Assembly: GCF_036030735.1 (NCBI RefSeq)
Contig: NZ_CP107928.1
Span: 2,294,001-2,358,000 of the forward strand
Length of the DNA: 64,000 bases
Direction of reading: 5' to 3'
Source of the DNA: Streptomyces sp. NBC_00425
GTDB lineage: Bacteria; Actinomycetota; Actinomycetes; Streptomycetales; Streptomycetaceae
The stretch's first letter is position 1, and every line of letters starts with the position of its first letter. This document shows, in pieces, positions 41,484 through 49,550 of the stretch. A model generated the notes under the pieces. It worked only from the letters and a program-made list of their open reading frames with translations. It did not search any database and had not been told where the DNA came from. A program made the position numbers and the translations under genes.

Positions 41484-43289
41484 ATGGCCGCTCCCCTGTC
41501 CGACACCCCTCTGTCCCCGCTCCAGACGATCGCCGTCATCGGCCTCGGCACCATGGGCTCCGGCATCGCCGAGGTCCTGGCCACGGCCGGCCGCGACGTG
41601 ATCGGCGTCGACATCAGCGAGGCCCAGACCGCGCGTGCCGTCGCCGCGCTGGAGTCCTCCACCGCCCGCTCCGTGCAGCGTGGGCGGCTCACCGAGCAGC
41701 AGCGCACGGACGTCCTGGCCCGGGTCCGCGTCTCCACCGACCTGCGCGCCGCGGCCGACGCCGACCTCGTGATCGAGGTGGCGCCGGAGTCGTACGAGGT
41801 CAAGCAGCAGATCTTCCGCGAGCTGGACGGGATCGTGCGTCCCGGGACCATCCTCGCCACCGGCACCAACGCGCTCTCCGTGACCCGCCTGGCCGCCGAC
41901 TCGGCCCACCCGGAGCGGGTGCTGGGCCTGCACTTCTTCAACCCGGCGCCGGCCATGAAGCTCGTCGAGGTCGTCTCCTCGGTGCTGACCGCCCCGGCCG
42001 CCGTCAGCGCCGTCACCGACCTCGCGCTCGACCTGGGCAAGGAGCCCGTCGCGGTCGGCGACCGTCCCGGCTTCGTCGCCGACGGGCTGCTGTTCGGCTA
42101 CCTCAACCAGGCCGCCGCGATGTACGAGGCCCGGTACGCCTCCCGCGAGGACATCGACGCGGCGATGCGGCTGGGCTGCGGCCTGCCGATGGGCCCGCTG
42201 GCCCTGCTGGACCTGATCGGCGTCGACACCGCCCGTACGGTCCTGGAGGCCATGTACGCCGAGTCCCACGACCGTCTGCACGCCCCCGCGCCGATCCTGG
42301 GGCAGCTCAGCGAGGCCGGCCTGACGGGCCGTAAGTCGGGCCGCGGCTTCTACACCTACGAGGCCCCGGGCAGCGCGACGGTCGTCCCGGACGCGCTGAC
42401 GCCGCTGTCGGGCGGGGACGGGGCCGTGGGCCGTACGGTCGCCTCGGTCGGCGTCGCCGGCTCCGGCACCATGGCCTCCGGCATCGCCGAGGTCTTCGCC
42501 AAGGCCGGTTACGACGTCGTCCTCGCCGCCCGCAGCGAGGAGAAGGCGCAGACCGCCAAGGCGCGGATCGGCAAGTCGCTGTCTCGCTCCGTCGACAAGG
42601 GCCGGCTGACCGCCGAGGCCGCCGCCCAGATCCTGGGCCGGATCACCCCGGCCGGCTCCTACGACGCGTTCGCCGACGTCGACCTGGCGCTGGAGGCGGT
42701 CGCCGAGGACCTCGAGGTCAAGCAGCAGCTCTTCGCGACGCTGGACAAGGTGTGCAAGCCCGGCGCGGTCCTCGCCACGACGACCTCCTCGCTGCCGGTC
42801 GTCGCCTGCGCCCGCGCCACCTCGCGCCCGCAGGACGTGATCGGGATGCACTTCTTCAACCCGGCGCCCGCGATGAAGCTGGTCGAGGTCGTGCGCACGG
42901 TGCTGACGGCCGAGGACGTCCACGCGACGGTCCGCGAGGTGTGCGCGCGGATCAAGAAGCACGCCGTCGACTGCGGCGACCGCGCGGGCTTCATCGTGAA
43001 CGCGCTGCTCTTCCCGTACCTCAACAACGCGATCAAGATGGTGCAGGAGCACTACGCGACCCTGGACGACATCGACGCCGCGATGAAGCTGGGCGGCGGC
43101 TACCCGATGGGGCCCTTCGAACTGCTGGACGTGGTCGGTCTCGACGTCTCCCTGGCCATCGAGAAGGTCCTGCACCGCGAGTTCCGCGACCCGGGACTGG
43201 CCCCGGCGCCGCTGCTGGAGCACCTGGTGGCCGCGGGCTGCCTCGGCCGCAAGACCGGCCGCGGCTTCCGCGAATATGCCCGCCGCTGA
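41484..43289 (+). CDS. Tandem 3-hydroxyacyl-CoA dehydrogenase (two fused copies)
   Basis: 601 aa made of two homologous halves. Half 1: IAVIGLGTMGSGIAEVLATA, catalytic His in LHFFNPAPAMKLVEVV. Half 2 (from about 310): VAGSGTMASGIAEVFAKAG, and again MHFFNPAPAMKLVEVV. Each half ends with the short C-terminal domain (GLPMGPLALLDLIGVD; GYPMGPFELLDVVGLD). It lacks an enoyl-CoA hydratase part. The likely reaction is (S)-3-hydroxybutyryl-CoA to acetoacetyl-CoA, feeding crotonyl-CoA. CTGGAG 7-10 nt before ATG 41484. First gene of the ethylmalonyl-CoA region. Confidence 0.93.
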   Translation: MAAPLSDTPLSPLQTIAVIGLGTMGSGIAEVLATAGRDVIGVDISEAQTARAVAALESSTARSVQRGRLTEQQRTDVLARVRVSTDLRAAADADLVIEVAPESYEVKQQIFRELDGIVRPGTILATGTNALSVTRLAADSAHPERVLGLHFFNPAPAMKLVEVVSSVLTAPAAVSAVTDLALDLGKEPVAVGDRPGFVADGLLFGYLNQAAAMYEARYASREDIDAAMRLGCGLPMGPLALLDLIGVDTARTVLEAMYAESHDRLHAPAPILGQLSEAGLTGRKSGRGFYTYEAPGSATVVPDALTPLSGGDGAVGRTVASVGVAGSGTMASGIAEVFAKAGYDVVLAARSEEKAQTAKARIGKSLSRSVDKGRLTAEAAAQILGRITPAGSYDAFADVDLALEAVAEDLEVKQQLFATLDKVCKPGAVLATTTSSLPVVACARATSRPQDVIGMHFFNPAPAMKLVEVVRTVLTAEDVHATVREVCARIKKHAVDCGDRAGFIVNALLFPYLNNAIKMVQEHYATLDDIDAAMKLGGGYPMGPFELLDVVGLDVSLAIEKVLHREFRDPGLAPAPLLEHLVAAGCLGRKTGRGFREYARR

Positions 43290-43425
43290 CGGCGCCGGCG
43301 ACCGGTCGCAGGCGACGGAGGACTGGGGCGGCCTGCTCGAGCCGGCGGGCCCGCCCCCGTTCGCCGAGGGCGGCGGGAACCCCGGACACGCGCACCGAGC
43401 TGCGCACATGCAGTACGTTCGGGTC

Positions 43426-44244
43426 ATGTCCCAGCCCGCCAGGTCCTCACGTACACCAGCCACGCCCGACGCGCCGGAGAGCGCCGCAGGCAGCCGCGCG
43501 GCCGCCCAGCGGCTCAAGATGCGCCGAGAACTGGCGGCTGCGGCCATGGAGCTGTTCTCGACCAAGGGGTACGAGGCGACCACCGTCGACGAGATCGCCG
43601 CGGCGGCCGGCGTCGCCCGCCGCACCTTCTTCCGTCACTTCCGCTCGAAGGAAGAGGCGATCTTCCCCGACCACGACGACACCCTGATCCGGGCGGAGGC
43701 CGTGCTGAACGCGGCCCCCGCGCACGAGCATCCGCTGGACACGGTGTGCCGGGGCATCAAGGAGGTCATGCGGATGTACGCGGCGCGGCCGGAGATCTCG
43801 GTCGCCCGCTACCAGCTCACGCGCGAGGTGCCCACCCTGCGCGAGGCCGAGATCGCGTCGGTGGCCCGCTACGAGCGGCTGTTCACCCGCTATCTCCTCG
43901 GCCACTTCGACGAGCACGCGCACGACGACGACGCCAACGACGACCCGTTGCTCGCCGAGGTCGCGGCCTCCGCGGTGGTCACCGCCCACAACCACGTCCT
44001 GCGGCGCTGGCTGCGGGCCGGCGGCCAGGGAGACGTCGAGAGCCAGCTCGACCACGCCTTCGCGATCGTGCGCAAGACGTTCGGGACGGGCATCGGAGCC
44101 GGCCGCGGCAGCGCCGGCGCCCCGCAGCCGGTCGCGGCGGCGGTCTCCTCCGCCCAGGGCGAGGTGCTGGTCACCGTCGCCCGGACCGACGCCTCGCTGG
44201 ACGAGGTCATGCGCACCATCGAGCAGGCGCTCAAGGAGCGCTGA
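43426..44244 (+). CDS. TetR-family regulator of the ethylmalonyl-CoA region
   Basis: 272 aa, longer than usual. HTH at about 45-75 (TTVDEIAAAAGVARRTFFRH). C-terminal domain with VCRGIKEVMRMYAARPEISV and NHVLRRWLRAGG. Additional C-terminal stretch (AAVSSAQGEVLVTVARTDA, SLDEVMRTIEQALKER). The start is uncertain: ATG 43426 (MSQPARS) or ATG 43408 (MQYVRV), neither with a ribosome-binding site. Because it sits between the dehydrogenase and ccr and on the same strand, it probably controls one or both. Confidence 0.9.
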   Translation: MSQPARSSRTPATPDAPESAAGSRAAAQRLKMRRELAAAAMELFSTKGYEATTVDEIAAAAGVARRTFFRHFRSKEEAIFPDHDDTLIRAEAVLNAAPAHEHPLDTVCRGIKEVMRMYAARPEISVARYQLTREVPTLREAEIASVARYERLFTRYLLGHFDEHAHDDDANDDPLLAEVAASAVVTAHNHVLRRWLRAGGQGDVESQLDHAFAIVRKTFGTGIGAGRGSAGAPQPVAAAVSSAQGEVLVTVARTDASLDEVMRTIEQALKER

Positions 44245-44276
44245 GAGGCCTCCGCGGTCCCCTTCGCGCTGTGATG

Positions 44277-44303
44277 ACGGCCACCCCTCGGGGTGGCCGT
44301 TTT
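44277..44303 (+). terminator. Rho-independent terminator after the TetR gene
   Basis: 10-bp arms (ACGGCCACCC and complement) with a CTCG tetraloop, followed by TTTT. It lies 32 nt after the TetR stop, so ccr needs its own promoter. Confidence 0.9.
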
Positions 44304-44398
44304 GGCATGTCAGAGCACCTTTTCGCGCGGAATTCCATCCCCGTTCGATCGATCATCGCTCATTTGTTACGTAAAGATTTCAGCCGAGAGGAAGTTCT

Positions 44399-44434
44399 GG
44401 CACTCAGTGCCTTGCGAGGTGACACGCGGTGTCA
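44399..44434. promoter_or_regulatory. Two perfect inverted repeats upstream of ccr
   Basis: GGCACT-C-AGTGCC at 44399-44411 and TGACAC-GCG-GTGTCA at 44420-44434. They lie in the 420-nt space (44245-44664) that separates the TetR terminator from ccr. The upstream AT-rich TTACGTAA (44367-44374) is also symmetrical. Candidate sites for the adjacent TetR protein or another regulator. The remaining about 230 nt may be a long leader. Confidence 0.55.
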
Positions 44435-44664
44435 TACGTTGAAGGTGTCCGGGCGGCCGGCGTGCAGAGACCACACGTACGCCGGCTGTCCCCGCAACCC
44501 CATGGATTGCGCGCCCGGACGCCTGCGTCACAGGCAACCTCCCGCGCCACAAAGCGCTGCCGAACCACACCCGCCGAACCGACGGCACTTCCCCGAACCC
44601 TCAGCAGCACCGACGCAAACCCCAGCGCCCCTCCCTCAGGGCGCTCACCGCCGGAGGCAACACC

Positions 44665-46008
44665 GTGACCATGAACAAGATCCTGGACGCGATCCAGTCG
44701 CCGGAGTCCACGCCGGACGACTTCGCCGCTCTGCCGCTCCCCGAGTCCTACCGCGCGATCACCGTGCACAAGGACGAGACGGAGATGTTCGCGGGCCTGG
44801 AGACCCGCGACAAGGACCCGCGCAAGTCGATCCACCTGGACGAGGTGGCCCTGCCCGAGCTCGGACCGGGCGAGGCCCTGGTGGCCGTCATGGCCTCCTC
44901 GGTCAACTACAACTCCGTGTGGACCTCGATCTTCGAGCCGGTCTCCACGTTCTCCTTCCTGGAGCGCTACGGCCGCCTCAGCGAGCTCACCAAGCGGCAC
45001 GACCTGCCGTACCACGTCATCGGCTCCGACCTCGCGGGCGTCGTGCTGCGCACCGGCCCGGGCGTCAACGCCTGGAGGCCGGGCGACGAGGTCGTCGCGC
45101 ACTGCCTCTCCGTCGAGCTGGAGTCCTCGGACGGCCACAACGACACGATGCTCGACCCCGAGCAGCGCATCTGGGGCTTCGAGACCAACTTCGGCGGGCT
45201 GGCGGAGATCGCCCTGGTCAAGTCCAACCAGCTGATGCCGAAGCCGGACCACCTGTCGTGGGAGGAGGCGGCGGCCCCCGGCCTCGTCAACTCCACCGCC
45301 TACCGGCAGCTGGTCTCCCGCAACGGCGCCGGCATGAAGCAGGGCGACAACGTCCTGATCTGGGGCGCCAGCGGCGGACTGGGCAGCTACGCCACGCAGT
45401 TCGCGCTGGCCGGCGGCGCCAACCCGATCTGCGTCGTCTCCTCACCGCAGAAGGCGGAGATCTGCCGGGCCATGGGCGCCGAGGCGATCATCGACCGCAC
45501 CGCCGAGGACTACCGGTTCTGGAAGGACGAGAACACCCAGGACCCCAAGGAGTGGAAGCGCTTCGGCAAGCGCATCCGCGAGCTGACCGGCGGCGAGGAC
45601 ATCGACATCGTCTTCGAGCACCCGGGACGCGAGACCTTCGGCGCCTCCGTCTACGTCACCCGCAAGGGCGGCACCATCACCACCTGTGCCTCGACCTCGG
45701 GCTACATGCACCAGTACGACAACCGCTACCTGTGGATGTCCCTGAAGCGGATCATCGGCTCGCACTTCGCCAACTACCGCGAGGCCTGGGAGGCCAACCG
45801 GCTGGTCGCGAAGGGCAAGATCCACCCGACGCTGTCGAAGGTCTACTCCCTGGAGGAGACCGGGCAGGCCGCCTACGACGTGCACCGCAACCTCCACCAG
45901 GGCAAGGTCGGCGTCCTCGCGCTGGCGCCCGAGGAGGGGCTGGGCGTGCGCGACGAGGCCAAGCGCGCCCAGCACATCGACGCCATCAACCGCTTCCGCA
46001 ACATCTGA
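44665..46008 (+). CDS. ccr: Crotonyl-CoA carboxylase/reductase
   Basis: 447 aa of the zinc-less MDR family. NADPH site WGASGGLGSYATQFALAGGA, CcR signatures ESYRAITVHKDETEMFAGLE, NYNSVWTSIFEPVSTFSFLE, FGGLAEIALVKSNQLMPKPD, VFEHPGRETFGASVYVT, KRIIGSHFANYREAWEANRL. It reduces and carboxylates crotonyl-CoA with NADPH and CO2 to ethylmalonyl-CoA, the entry to the ethylmalonyl-CoA pathway and a polyketide extender. GTG 44665 has GGAGG 8 nt upstream; ATG 44671 is the alternative. Followed by meaA after 17 nt. Confidence 0.97.
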   Translation: MTMNKILDAIQSPESTPDDFAALPLPESYRAITVHKDETEMFAGLETRDKDPRKSIHLDEVALPELGPGEALVAVMASSVNYNSVWTSIFEPVSTFSFLERYGRLSELTKRHDLPYHVIGSDLAGVVLRTGPGVNAWRPGDEVVAHCLSVELESSDGHNDTMLDPEQRIWGFETNFGGLAEIALVKSNQLMPKPDHLSWEEAAAPGLVNSTAYRQLVSRNGAGMKQGDNVLIWGASGGLGSYATQFALAGGANPICVVSSPQKAEICRAMGAEAIIDRTAEDYRFWKDENTQDPKEWKRFGKRIRELTGGEDIDIVFEHPGRETFGASVYVTRKGGTITTCASTSGYMHQYDNRYLWMSLKRIIGSHFANYREAWEANRLVAKGKIHPTLSKVYSLEETGQAAYDVHRNLHQGKVGVLALAPEEGLGVRDEAKRAQHIDAINRFRNI

Positions 46009-46025
46009 GACACCCGGGGTCATAG

Positions 46026-48074
46026 ATGACTGAGCGTCAGCCCGCCGCAGGTCAGCGGGAGAAGGACCGGCCGTGGCTCATGCGCACGTACGCCGGTCAC
46101 TCCACGGCCGAGGCGTCCAACGAGCTGTACCGGCGCAACCTCGCCAAGGGTCAGACGGGTCTGTCGGTCGCGTTCGACCTGCCCACCCAGACCGGCTACG
46201 ACTCCGACCACATCCTCGCCCGCGGCGAGGTCGGCCGGGTCGGCGTGCCGGTGGCCCATCTCGGCGACATGCGCAGGCTGTTCCAGGACATCCCCCTGGA
46301 GCAGATGAACACCTCGATGACGATCAACGCCACCGCCATGTGGCTGCTGGCGCTCTACCAGGTCGTCGCCGAGGAGCAGGGCGCGGACGTCACCCGGCTC
46401 CAGGGCACGACCCAGAACGACATCGTCAAGGAGTACCTGTCCCGGGGGACGCACGTCTTCCCGCCGGGGCCGAGCCTGCGCCTGACGACGGACATGATCG
46501 CGTACACGGTCTCCCACATGCCGAAGTGGAACCCCATCAACATCTGCAGCTACCACCTGCAGGAGGCCGGGGCCACGCCGGTGCAGGAGATCGCGTACGC
46601 GATGTCCACGGCTATCGCCGTGCTGGACGCCGTCCGCGACTCCGGGCAGGTGCCGGCCGACAGGTTCGGCGACGTCGTCGCCCGTATCTCCTTCTTCGTG
46701 AACGCGGGCGTCCGCTTCATCGAGGAGATGTGCAAGATGCGCGCCTTCGGCCGCATCTGGGACCAGGTCACCCGCGATCGCTACGGCATCGAGAACCCCA
46801 AGCAGCGCCGCTTCCGCTACGGCGTCCAGGTCAACTCCCTGGGCCTGACGGAGGCGCAGCCGGAGAACAACGTCCAGCGGATCGTGCTGGAGATGCTCGC
46901 CGTGACGCTGTCGAAGGACGCACGCGCGCGTGCCGTGCAGCTGCCGGCCTGGAACGAGGCCCTGGGTCTCCCCCGGCCCTGGGACCAGCAGTGGAGCCTG
47001 CGCATCCAGCAGGTCCTCGCCCTGGAGAGCGACCTGCTGGAGTACGAGGACATCTTCGCGGGCTCGCACGTCGTCGAGGCGAAGGTCACCGAGCTGGTCG
47101 AGGCGTCCCTCGCGGAGATCGAGCGGATCCAGGAGATGGGCGGCGCGATGGCCGCCGTCGAGTCGGGCTACCTCAAGTCGCAGCTGGTCTCCTCGCACGC
47201 GGAGCGGCGCGCCCGCATCGAGTCGGGCGAGGACAAGATCATCGGCGTCAACGTCTTCGAGACGACCGAGCCCAACCCGCTGACCGCCGATCTCGACACC
47301 GCGATCCAGACGGTCGACCCGGCGGTCGAGGCCCGTGTCATCTCCTCCCTGGAGAACTGGCGCGACACGCGGTACCAGCCGCCCTTCAACCACCCGCGTC
47401 CGTGCAAGGCGCTGGAGAAGCTGAAGGAGGCCGCGAAGGGCACCGCCAACCTCATGGAGGCGACCCTGGAGTGCGCTCGCGCCGGCGTCACGACCGGCGA
47501 GTGGGCGGGGGCGCTGCGCGAGGTGTTCGGCGAGTTCCGCGCGCCGACCGGCGTGTCCTCGGCGCCGGTGGCGGTCCCGGCGGAGGAGGGCTCGGCCATG
47601 GCCGACGTCCGCCGCAGGGTCGACCTGACCGCGAAGGACATGGGCGTCGGCAAGCTGCGCTTCCTGGTCGGCAAGCCGGGCCTGGACGGGCACTCCAACG
47701 GCGCCGAGCAGATCGCCGTGCGGGCCCGCGACGCCGGCTTCGAGGTGGTCTACCAGGGCATCCGGCTGACGCCCGAGCAGATCGTGGACGCGGCGCTCGA
47801 GGAGGACGTGCACGCCGTGGGCCTGTCCATCCTCTCCGGATCGCACGCCCAACTGGTGCCGGACGTCCTCGAACGGCTGCGTGTGGCCGGTGCCACAGAC
47901 ATCCCGGTGATCGCCGGTGGCATCATCCCGAATGGCGACGCCGAGCTGCTCAGGGCTGCGGGCGTGGCCGCGGTCTTCACCCCGAAGGACTTCGACATCA
48001 CCGGAATCATCGGCCGCATCGTCGACGAGATCCGCAAAGCGAACAAGCTCGACCCCCTGGAGGTCCCCGCATGA
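46026..48074 (+). CDS. meaA: Ethylmalonyl-CoA mutase (MeaA, B12-dependent)
   Basis: 682 aa; contains both the substrate barrel (about 1-520) and a C-terminal cobalamin domain. B12-binding motif DGHSNG with KVYFVGKPG-like LRFLVGKPGLDG (around 550-560), then SILSGSH and VIAGGIIP. Barrel motifs: RTYAGHSTAEASNELYRRNL, FDLPTQTGYDSDH, NTSMTINATAMWLLALYQVV, ICSYHLQEAGATPVQEIAYA. A single-chain mutase with these features fits the Ecm branch; it makes methylsuccinyl-CoA from ethylmalonyl-CoA. Stop overlaps the lyase ATG by 4 nt. The adjacent ccr and mcd support this over methylmalonyl-CoA or isobutyryl-CoA mutase. Confidence 0.94.
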   Translation: MTERQPAAGQREKDRPWLMRTYAGHSTAEASNELYRRNLAKGQTGLSVAFDLPTQTGYDSDHILARGEVGRVGVPVAHLGDMRRLFQDIPLEQMNTSMTINATAMWLLALYQVVAEEQGADVTRLQGTTQNDIVKEYLSRGTHVFPPGPSLRLTTDMIAYTVSHMPKWNPINICSYHLQEAGATPVQEIAYAMSTAIAVLDAVRDSGQVPADRFGDVVARISFFVNAGVRFIEEMCKMRAFGRIWDQVTRDRYGIENPKQRRFRYGVQVNSLGLTEAQPENNVQRIVLEMLAVTLSKDARARAVQLPAWNEALGLPRPWDQQWSLRIQQVLALESDLLEYEDIFAGSHVVEAKVTELVEASLAEIERIQEMGGAMAAVESGYLKSQLVSSHAERRARIESGEDKIIGVNVFETTEPNPLTADLDTAIQTVDPAVEARVISSLENWRDTRYQPPFNHPRPCKALEKLKEAAKGTANLMEATLECARAGVTTGEWAGALREVFGEFRAPTGVSSAPVAVPAEEGSAMADVRRRVDLTAKDMGVGKLRFLVGKPGLDGHSNGAEQIAVRARDAGFEVVYQGIRLTPEQIVDAALEEDVHAVGLSILSGSHAQLVPDVLERLRVAGATDIPVIAGGIIPNGDAELLRAAGVAAVFTPKDFDITGIIGRIVDEIRKANKLDPLEVPA

Positions 48075-49030
48075 CCGTCAACCGTCTGCGTCCGCGCCGC
48101 TCGTGTCTCGCGGTCCCGGGCAGCAACCCCCGCTTCCTGGAGAAGGCGCAGGGTCTGCCGGCGGACCAGGTCTTCCTCGACCTCGAGGACGCGTGCGCGC
48201 CGCTCGCCAAGCCCGAGGCGCGCCACACCATCGTCAAGTTCCTCAACGAGGGCGACTGGACCGGCAAGACCAGGGTCGTGCGCGTCAACGACTGGACGAC
48301 CGAGTGGACGTACCGCGACGTCGTGACCGTGGTCGAGGGGGCCGGGCCCAACCTCGACTGCATCATGCTGCCGAAGGTGCAGAACGCCCAGCAGATCGTC
48401 GCCCTCGACCTGCTGCTGACGCAGATCGAGAAGACCATGGGCTTCGAGGTCGGCCGTATCGGCATCGAGGCGCAGATCGAGAACGCCCAGGGCCTGAACA
48501 ACGTCAACGAGATCGCGCAGGCCTCCTCGCGCGTCGAGACCATCATCTTCGGCCCGGCCGACTTCATGGCGTCCATCAACATGAAGTCGCTGGTCGTGGG
48601 CGAGCAGCCGCCCGGCTACCCGGCGGACGCCTACCACTACATCCTGATGAAGATCCTGATGGCGGCCCGCGCCAACGACCTCCAGGCGATCGACGGCCCC
48701 TACCTGCAGATCCGCAACGTGGAGGGCTACCGCGAGGTCGCGGGTCGCGCCGCGGCCCTCGGCTTCGACGGCAAGTGGGTGCTGCACCCCGGCCAGGTCG
48801 AGGCGTCCAACGAGATCTTCTCGCCGTCGCAGGAGGACTTCGACCACGCCGAGCTGATCCTGGACGCGTACGACTACTACACGTCCGAGGCGGGCGGCAA
48901 GAAGGGCTCGGCGATGCTCGGCGACGAGATGATCGACGAGGCCAGCCGCAAGATGGCGCTGGTCATCTCCGGCAAGGGCCGTGCGGCCGGCATGCAGCGC
49001 ACCGGCAAGTTCGAGATCCCGGAGGGCTGA
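48071..49030 (+). CDS. mcl: Malyl-CoA/beta-methylmalyl-CoA lyase (HpcH/HpaI-type CoA ester lyase)
   Basis: 319 aa. CitE-like TIM barrel with SCLAVPGSNPRFLEKAQGLP, VFLDLEDACAPLAK (Mg and CoA region), IEAQIENAQGLNN (metal-binding Glu) and IIFGPADFMASINM. It cleaves beta-methylmalyl-CoA to glyoxylate and propionyl-CoA, and malyl-CoA in related cases. ATG 48071 overlaps the meaA stop by 4 nt. The cleavage product glyoxylate may feed the downstream glycerate route. Confidence 0.93.
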   Translation: MTVNRLRPRRSCLAVPGSNPRFLEKAQGLPADQVFLDLEDACAPLAKPEARHTIVKFLNEGDWTGKTRVVRVNDWTTEWTYRDVVTVVEGAGPNLDCIMLPKVQNAQQIVALDLLLTQIEKTMGFEVGRIGIEAQIENAQGLNNVNEIAQASSRVETIIFGPADFMASINMKSLVVGEQPPGYPADAYHYILMKILMAARANDLQAIDGPYLQIRNVEGYREVAGRAAALGFDGKWVLHPGQVEASNEIFSPSQEDFDHAELILDAYDYYTSEAGGKKGSAMLGDEMIDEASRKMALVISGKGRAAGMQRTGKFEIPEG

Positions 49031-49035
49031 GCGCC

Positions 49036-49548
49036 ATGCAGTTCGGACGCACCTACGAGGAGTTCGAGGTCGGGGCGACGTACAAGCACTGGCCGGGCAA
49101 GACGGTCACCGAGTACGACGACCACCTGTTCTGTCTCCTCACCATGAACCACCACCCGCTCCACATGGACACGAACTACGCCGAGAAGACGACCGACTTC
49201 GGCAAGAACGTGGTCGTGGGCAACTACATCTACTCGCTGCTGCTCGGCATGTCCGTGCCCGACGTCTCCGGCAAGGCGATCGCCAACCTGGAGATCGAGT
49301 CGCTGCGGCACGTGGCGCCGACCTTCCACGGCGACACGCTGTACGGCCAGACGACCGTGCTGGACAAGTGGCCGTCGAAGTCGAAGGACGACCGCGGCAT
49401 CGTCCACGTCGAGACCAAGGGCTACAAGCAGGACGGCACGCTGGTCTGCGTGTTCCGCCGCAAGGTGATGGTGCCGACCGAGACGTACATCAAGGAGCGC
49501 GGCGGCGAGCAGCCCGGCCGCCCCGAGCTCAGGGAGCAGGAGAAGTAG
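49036..49548 (+). CDS. MaoC-like dehydratase (mesaconyl-CoA hydratase role)
   Basis: 170 aa hot-dog fold. MaoC motif around NHHPLHMDTNYAEKTTDFGK, and VVVGNYIYSLLLGMSV. Conserved FHGDTLYGQTTVL. In this setting it should hydrate mesaconyl-CoA to beta-methylmalyl-CoA (the Mch step); it is shorter than the two-domain Mch of Rhodobacter, so the assignment rests on context. 5 nt after the lyase stop with GAGGG upstream. Next gene 2 nt later. Confidence 0.88.
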   Translation: MQFGRTYEEFEVGATYKHWPGKTVTEYDDHLFCLLTMNHHPLHMDTNYAEKTTDFGKNVVVGNYIYSLLLGMSVPDVSGKAIANLEIESLRHVAPTFHGDTLYGQTTVLDKWPSKSKDDRGIVHVETKGYKQDGTLVCVFRRKVMVPTETYIKERGGEQPGRPELREQEK

Positions 49549-49550
49549 CC

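Noticed and set aside
44429..44668. 79-aa small frame in the ccr leader as a gene
   Set aside because: It begins inside a palindrome, has no ribosome-binding site and its sequence is Arg/Pro/Ser-rich without motifs. I keep it only as a remark on the leader.
46073..48070. Plus-strand frame in the meaA gene
   Set aside because: It is a second frame over meaA. Only its 3' part from 48071 is the real lyase gene.
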